A stretch of 7,689 bases of DNA from an uncultured Clostridia bacterium (lineage in GTDB: Bacteria; Bacillota; Clostridia; Oscillospirales; Ruminococcaceae), in assembly GCA_938014855.1 (NCBI GenBank), contig CALLQM010000401.1, forward strand, positions 1 to 7,689, read 5' to 3'. The position numbers and the translations under genes were made by a program. Positions 5,683 to 7,689 of this stretch are shown one piece after another; positions within the stretch are counted from its first letter, which is position 1; each line of letters opens with the position of its first letter. The notes beneath the pieces were generated by a model. It searched no databases and was not told the DNA's origin. It saw nothing but the letters and a program-made list of their open reading frames with translations.

Positions 5683-5726
5683 GCTCTCGTTTTCTCTCAA
5701 TATCTCTCTTATTCTCTCATATACTC
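5683..5726. repeat. Hexamer repeat with exact 10-bp period upstream of the rplM promoter
   Basis: On the + strand the hexamers GCTCTC (5683-5688), TCTCTC (5693-5698), TCTCTC (5703-5708) and TCTCTC (5713-5718) are each separated by 4 non-conserved A/T-rich bases (gttt/aata/ttat type). A partial fifth copy, ACTC, follows at 5723-5726 in the same phase. The minus strand reads GAGAGA four times. The array lies about 70-115 bp upstream of the predicted rplM start and after the stop of the upstream gene. Function is unknown. Confidence 0.85.
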
Positions 5727-5727
5727 A

Positions 5728-5753
5728 AAACCCAAATCACATTTTAAGGGTTT
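5728..5753 (-). terminator. Weak possible terminator after the zinc-ribbon gene
   Basis: AAACCC (5753-5748, minus sense) pairs with GGGTTT (5733-5728), with a few inner A-U pairs and a bulge, followed by TTTTG-like sequence. It starts 2 nt after the stop at 5756. The stem is short and the U-tract poor, so read-through toward rplM is possible. Confidence 0.35.
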
Positions 5754-5755
5754 CG

Positions 5756-6580
5756 CTATATCGTGCTGAGCATTGTATTATCAGAAGATCCATCATACGG
5801 AACCGAAAAGGACTCGGTACCTACTTCATAGGAATCCCAGCAAAGCTCGAATTCATCAGTACCAGACGGAAGAATAAAGTATAGATCTCCCGATACGGTA
5901 TCTGTTTCCCCTGCACCAATCGGAGAAAAATCGATCGGATCGCCGGTATAGCCGAGTTCCTCTGGCGAAATAGATTCATAATAGACCTCGTCAGCATAGA
6001 TATACGGTTCTGTTAAATCCGCATCCACAGCACTTTCCCAATCTGTTACAAAAAAGGTTAGATTCACATAAACAAGCTGATCTCCATCTTCCATAACGTG
6101 TTCCATGTCCTCATTTTGTATATATCCACATTCATGGACGATGAATTGAACACCATCCGCCGGAAGAAATTCATAATTTCCGTCGGTTAGCGGCACATAA
6201 AACAGCCCTTGTTCCGTTTCCAAGTCTTCAATTGGTATATCCTGCTCGGCTTCTTCCTGAACTTCAACTATTTCAGGTTCCGGTTTACCCAAGGCGGAGA
6301 AAATCACATTAAAGTCATCCCAATGCTGTACGGACATCGACAACAGCTTAAGTAAAACGATGCCCACAATCGACCACACTGCAACGAGTTTTTTTCTCGA
6401 TGCAATCTTGGTTTTTATAGAAGTGGAGGCTGAATTCCTTTGCTGTGAACCGGCAGGGTTTGATTGTGCCCTCCTAGTTGTACGGCGGTTTGGATTATTA
6501 TACGATCCACATCTCGGACAAGTCTCGTCTTTGTGAAAGTCGTAGTGTTTCCCACAGCTTTCACAGATCATGTTTTTCAT
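5756..6580 (-). CDS. Zinc-ribbon, single-TM protein with exported beta-rich domain, function unknown
   Basis: I do not recognise a named family. From the ATG at 6580 the protein has 274 residues. The N-terminus has a zinc-ribbon pattern, CESC (C6, C9) and CPRC (C21, C24). A basic, Ser/Asn/Arg-rich linker (about 30-64, with RRTTRR) leads to a membrane segment at about 65-83 (LVAVWSIVGIVLLKLLSMSV), then an acidic stretch (100-123) and a domain of about 150 residues rich in beta-type sequence. LVYVNLTFFV and SGDLYFILPSG resemble the DUF4352 immunoglobulin-like fold seen in many Gram-positive surface proteins, so the C-terminus is probably outside; that match is tentative. The start has AAAGGA 12 nt upstream, somewhat far. 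A longer frame to 6655 would begin inside the aspS terminator and is rejected. It sits alone between terminators of aspS and the rplM promoter, stop codon TAG. Confidence 0.75.
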   Translation of the reverse strand: MKNMICESCGKHYDFHKDETCPRCGSYNNPNRRTTRRAQSNPAGSQQRNSASTSIKTKIASRKKLVAVWSIVGIVLLKLLSMSVQHWDDFNVIFSALGKPEPEIVEVQEEAEQDIPIEDLETEQGLFYVPLTDGNYEFLPADGVQFIVHECGYIQNEDMEHVMEDGDQLVYVNLTFFVTDWESAVDADLTEPYIYADEVYYESISPEELGYTGDPIDFSPIGAGETDTVSGDLYFILPSGTDEFELCWDSYEVGTESFSVPYDGSSDNTMLSTI

Positions 6581-6633
6581 GTCGTATCTCGTTCCTTTCT
6601 CTAAATTGTCAAAATCGATGCGAATTACTAACG

Positions 6634-6674
6634 AAAAGGCGAATGAGTCTGCCATGCGGCAGATCTCATTCGCC
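6634..6674 (-). terminator. Intrinsic terminator of aspS
   Basis: In the minus sense, bases 6674-6658 pair with 6653-6638 in a stem of 16 bp with one single-base bulge and a 4-nt loop, followed by UUUU (6637-6634). It lies 21 nt after the aspS stop, and separates aspS from the zinc-ribbon gene. Confidence 0.9.
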
Positions 6675-6695
6675 TACGATTCCGGCTATTGAATC

Positions 6696-7689
6696 TTATT
6701 CAACATCCACTTTAATCGATAACTCTTTTAGGCTTTTTTCTTCTACCGGAGCCGGGCACTGGGTCATCAGCTCGCTGGCATTCTGCACCTTCGGGAATGC
6801 AATTACATCACGAATCGAGTGTTTTTCCAACATCAGCATCACCAGTCGGTCAAGGCCATACGCCATGCCGCCGTGAGGCGGTGCACCAAACTTAAAGGCA
6901 TCCAGCAGGAATCCAAACCGTTCCTTTGCCGTCTGTTCGTCGAATCCAAGCGCTTTGAACATGCGCTCCTGCAATTCGAGGTTGTTAATACGGATGGAAC
7001 CGCCGCCCACTTCACAGCCATTGAGCACCATATCATAAGCGCGTGCATGGCAGGCACCGGGATCGCTCTCCAATTTATCAAGATCACCCAGTGCAGGGTG
7101 GGTGAATGGATGGTGTTTCGCAACAAAGCGATCTTCTTCTTCGCTGTACTCAAACAGCGGGAAATCGGTGACCCACAGGAAGTTATATACTCCTTTTTCG
7201 ATTAGGTCAAGCTTGGAAGCGAGTTCACAGCGCAAAGCACCTAAGCTATCGAAAACGGTCTGATTGTCGCCGTCGGCTACAATTAAAATGACGTCTCCGG
7301 TCTGCGCATCCATGCGTTCACGGATGGCTGTTTTCTCTTCTTCGGTGAGGAATTTCTCATAGGAAGAGGATTCTTTCTCGGTCAGACGGGTATATGCAAG
7401 ACCTTTCGCACGGTATGTCTTAACAAAATCGACCAATTTATCGATTTCTTTACGGGACAGCTTATCAGCCGCGCCTTTTGCATTGATTGCACGAACGCTT
7501 CCGCTGGCAAGTGCACCTTTAAACACCTTGAATTCACAGTTTTGGAGCAGATCAGACAAATCCACCAATTCCAAACCAAAACGAGTATCCGGTTTATCCG
7601 AGCCGAACCGCTCCATCGCCTCAGCATAGGGCATACGCAGGAATGGGGTTTGGATGTCGATGCCGAGCGCTTCCTTAAACGCTTTCTTC
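6696..7689 (-). CDS. aspS: Aspartate--tRNA ligase, C-terminal part (5' end outside window)
   Basis: The frame is open to the window edge, giving the last 330 residues of a class II synthetase of about 590; the ATG at 7634 is internal, because the codons before it encode the family sequence GIDIQTPFLR. It charges tRNA-Asp with aspartate. Seen in order: TPFLRMPYAEAMERFGSDKP (about residues 14-33), where Asp-specific contacts lie; the bacterial-type GAD insertion (about 48-163); FLWVTDFPLFEYSEEEDRF followed by HHPFTHP; GCEVGGGSIRI (about 225-235); and class II motif 3 as GGMAYGLDRL (about 273-282), whose Arg binds ATP. The C-terminus ends in VKVDVE, and a strong terminator follows. Whether it also charges tRNA-Asn cannot be read from this part. 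Confidence 0.97.
   Translation of the reverse strand, partial: KKAFKEALGIDIQTPFLRMPYAEAMERFGSDKPDTRFGLELVDLSDLLQNCEFKVFKGALASGSVRAINAKGAADKLSRKEIDKLVDFVKTYRAKGLAYTRLTEKESSSYEKFLTEEEKTAIRERMDAQTGDVILIVADGDNQTVFDSLGALRCELASKLDLIEKGVYNFLWVTDFPLFEYSEEEDRFVAKHHPFTHPALGDLDKLESDPGACHARAYDMVLNGCEVGGGSIRINNLELQERMFKALGFDEQTAKERFGFLLDAFKFGAPPHGGMAYGLDRLVMLMLEKHSIRDVIAFPKVQNASELMTQCPAPVEEKSLKELSIKVDVE

Noticed and set aside
5683..5726. The 10-bp phased array as a CRISPR
   Set aside because: Units of 6 bp with 4-nt gaps are far too short for repeats and spacers, and no cas gene is near.
5681..5884. Small + strand frame across the phased repeat and the end of the zinc-ribbon gene
   Set aside because: It starts in low-complexity sequence without a ribosome site and overlaps a better-supported gene antisense.
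6585..6613. TTGACA (6613-6608, minus strand) as the promoter of the zinc-ribbon gene
   Set aside because: The -35 hexamer is perfect, but the base 16-18 nt on gives only poor -10 matches (such as GATACG) that nearly touch the ATG and would leave the ribosome site untranscribed. I could not place this gene's promoter.
6689..6703. TTGAAT-CTT-ATTCAA palindrome over the aspS stop codon
   Set aside because: A weak A/T-rich 6-bp stem with no U-tract; the strong hairpin at 6638-6674 explains termination.

Overview
The window reads as ordinary chromosomal DNA from an endospore-forming, anaerobic-type member of the Bacillota, most likely class Clostridia (Oscillospirales/Ruminococcaceae-like). The clues are a spore germination protein YpeB, a pyrB-pyrI pair with a zinc-binding PyrI, a one-pass membrane protein with G5 and 3D domains of the YabE/Rpf-like kind, strong Shine-Dalgarno sites, textbook sigma-A promoters and many intrinsic terminators. 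Taxonomy is inferred from gene content only. No mobile element, CRISPR array, phage gene or defence system was seen.

Layout. Bases 1-840 (+) hold the C-terminal part of ypeB, which meets the minus-strand genes at a bidirectional terminator (854-881). Bases 885-2713 (-) are a tight pyrB-pyrI-ppiB cluster: the catalytic and regulatory chains of aspartate carbamoyltransferase share one base (TAATG), and a cyclophilin follows 12 nt later. pyrB starts at a TTG with an in-frame TGA directly in front. Upstream of it is about 200 nt of non-coding DNA with several dyads that may form a regulatory leader. Bases 2968-3044 (-) encode tRNA-Arg(ACG), with CCA encoded, its own promoter and its own terminator.

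Bases 3186-4232 (-) encode a membrane-anchored DUF348-G5-3D cell-wall protein, with a perfect consensus promoter and a terminator. After an AT-rich gap comes the rplM-rpsI operon (4656-5499, -), with a perfect consensus promoter, a probable structured 5' leader and a strong terminator. Upstream of that promoter lies a curious run of hexamers repeated exactly every 10 bp (5683-5726). Bases 5756-6580 (-) encode an unrecognised zinc-ribbon, single-TM protein with an exported beta-rich domain. Bases 6696-7689 (-) are the 3' part of aspS, ending at its own terminator.

The genes serve separate housekeeping roles: germination, pyrimidine synthesis, protein folding, translation and wall remodelling. 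The points most worth a second look are the 10-bp phased repeat, the dyad-rich pyrB leader, the zinc-ribbon membrane protein and the rplM leader hairpin. I do not see convincing evidence of a new multi-gene system here.
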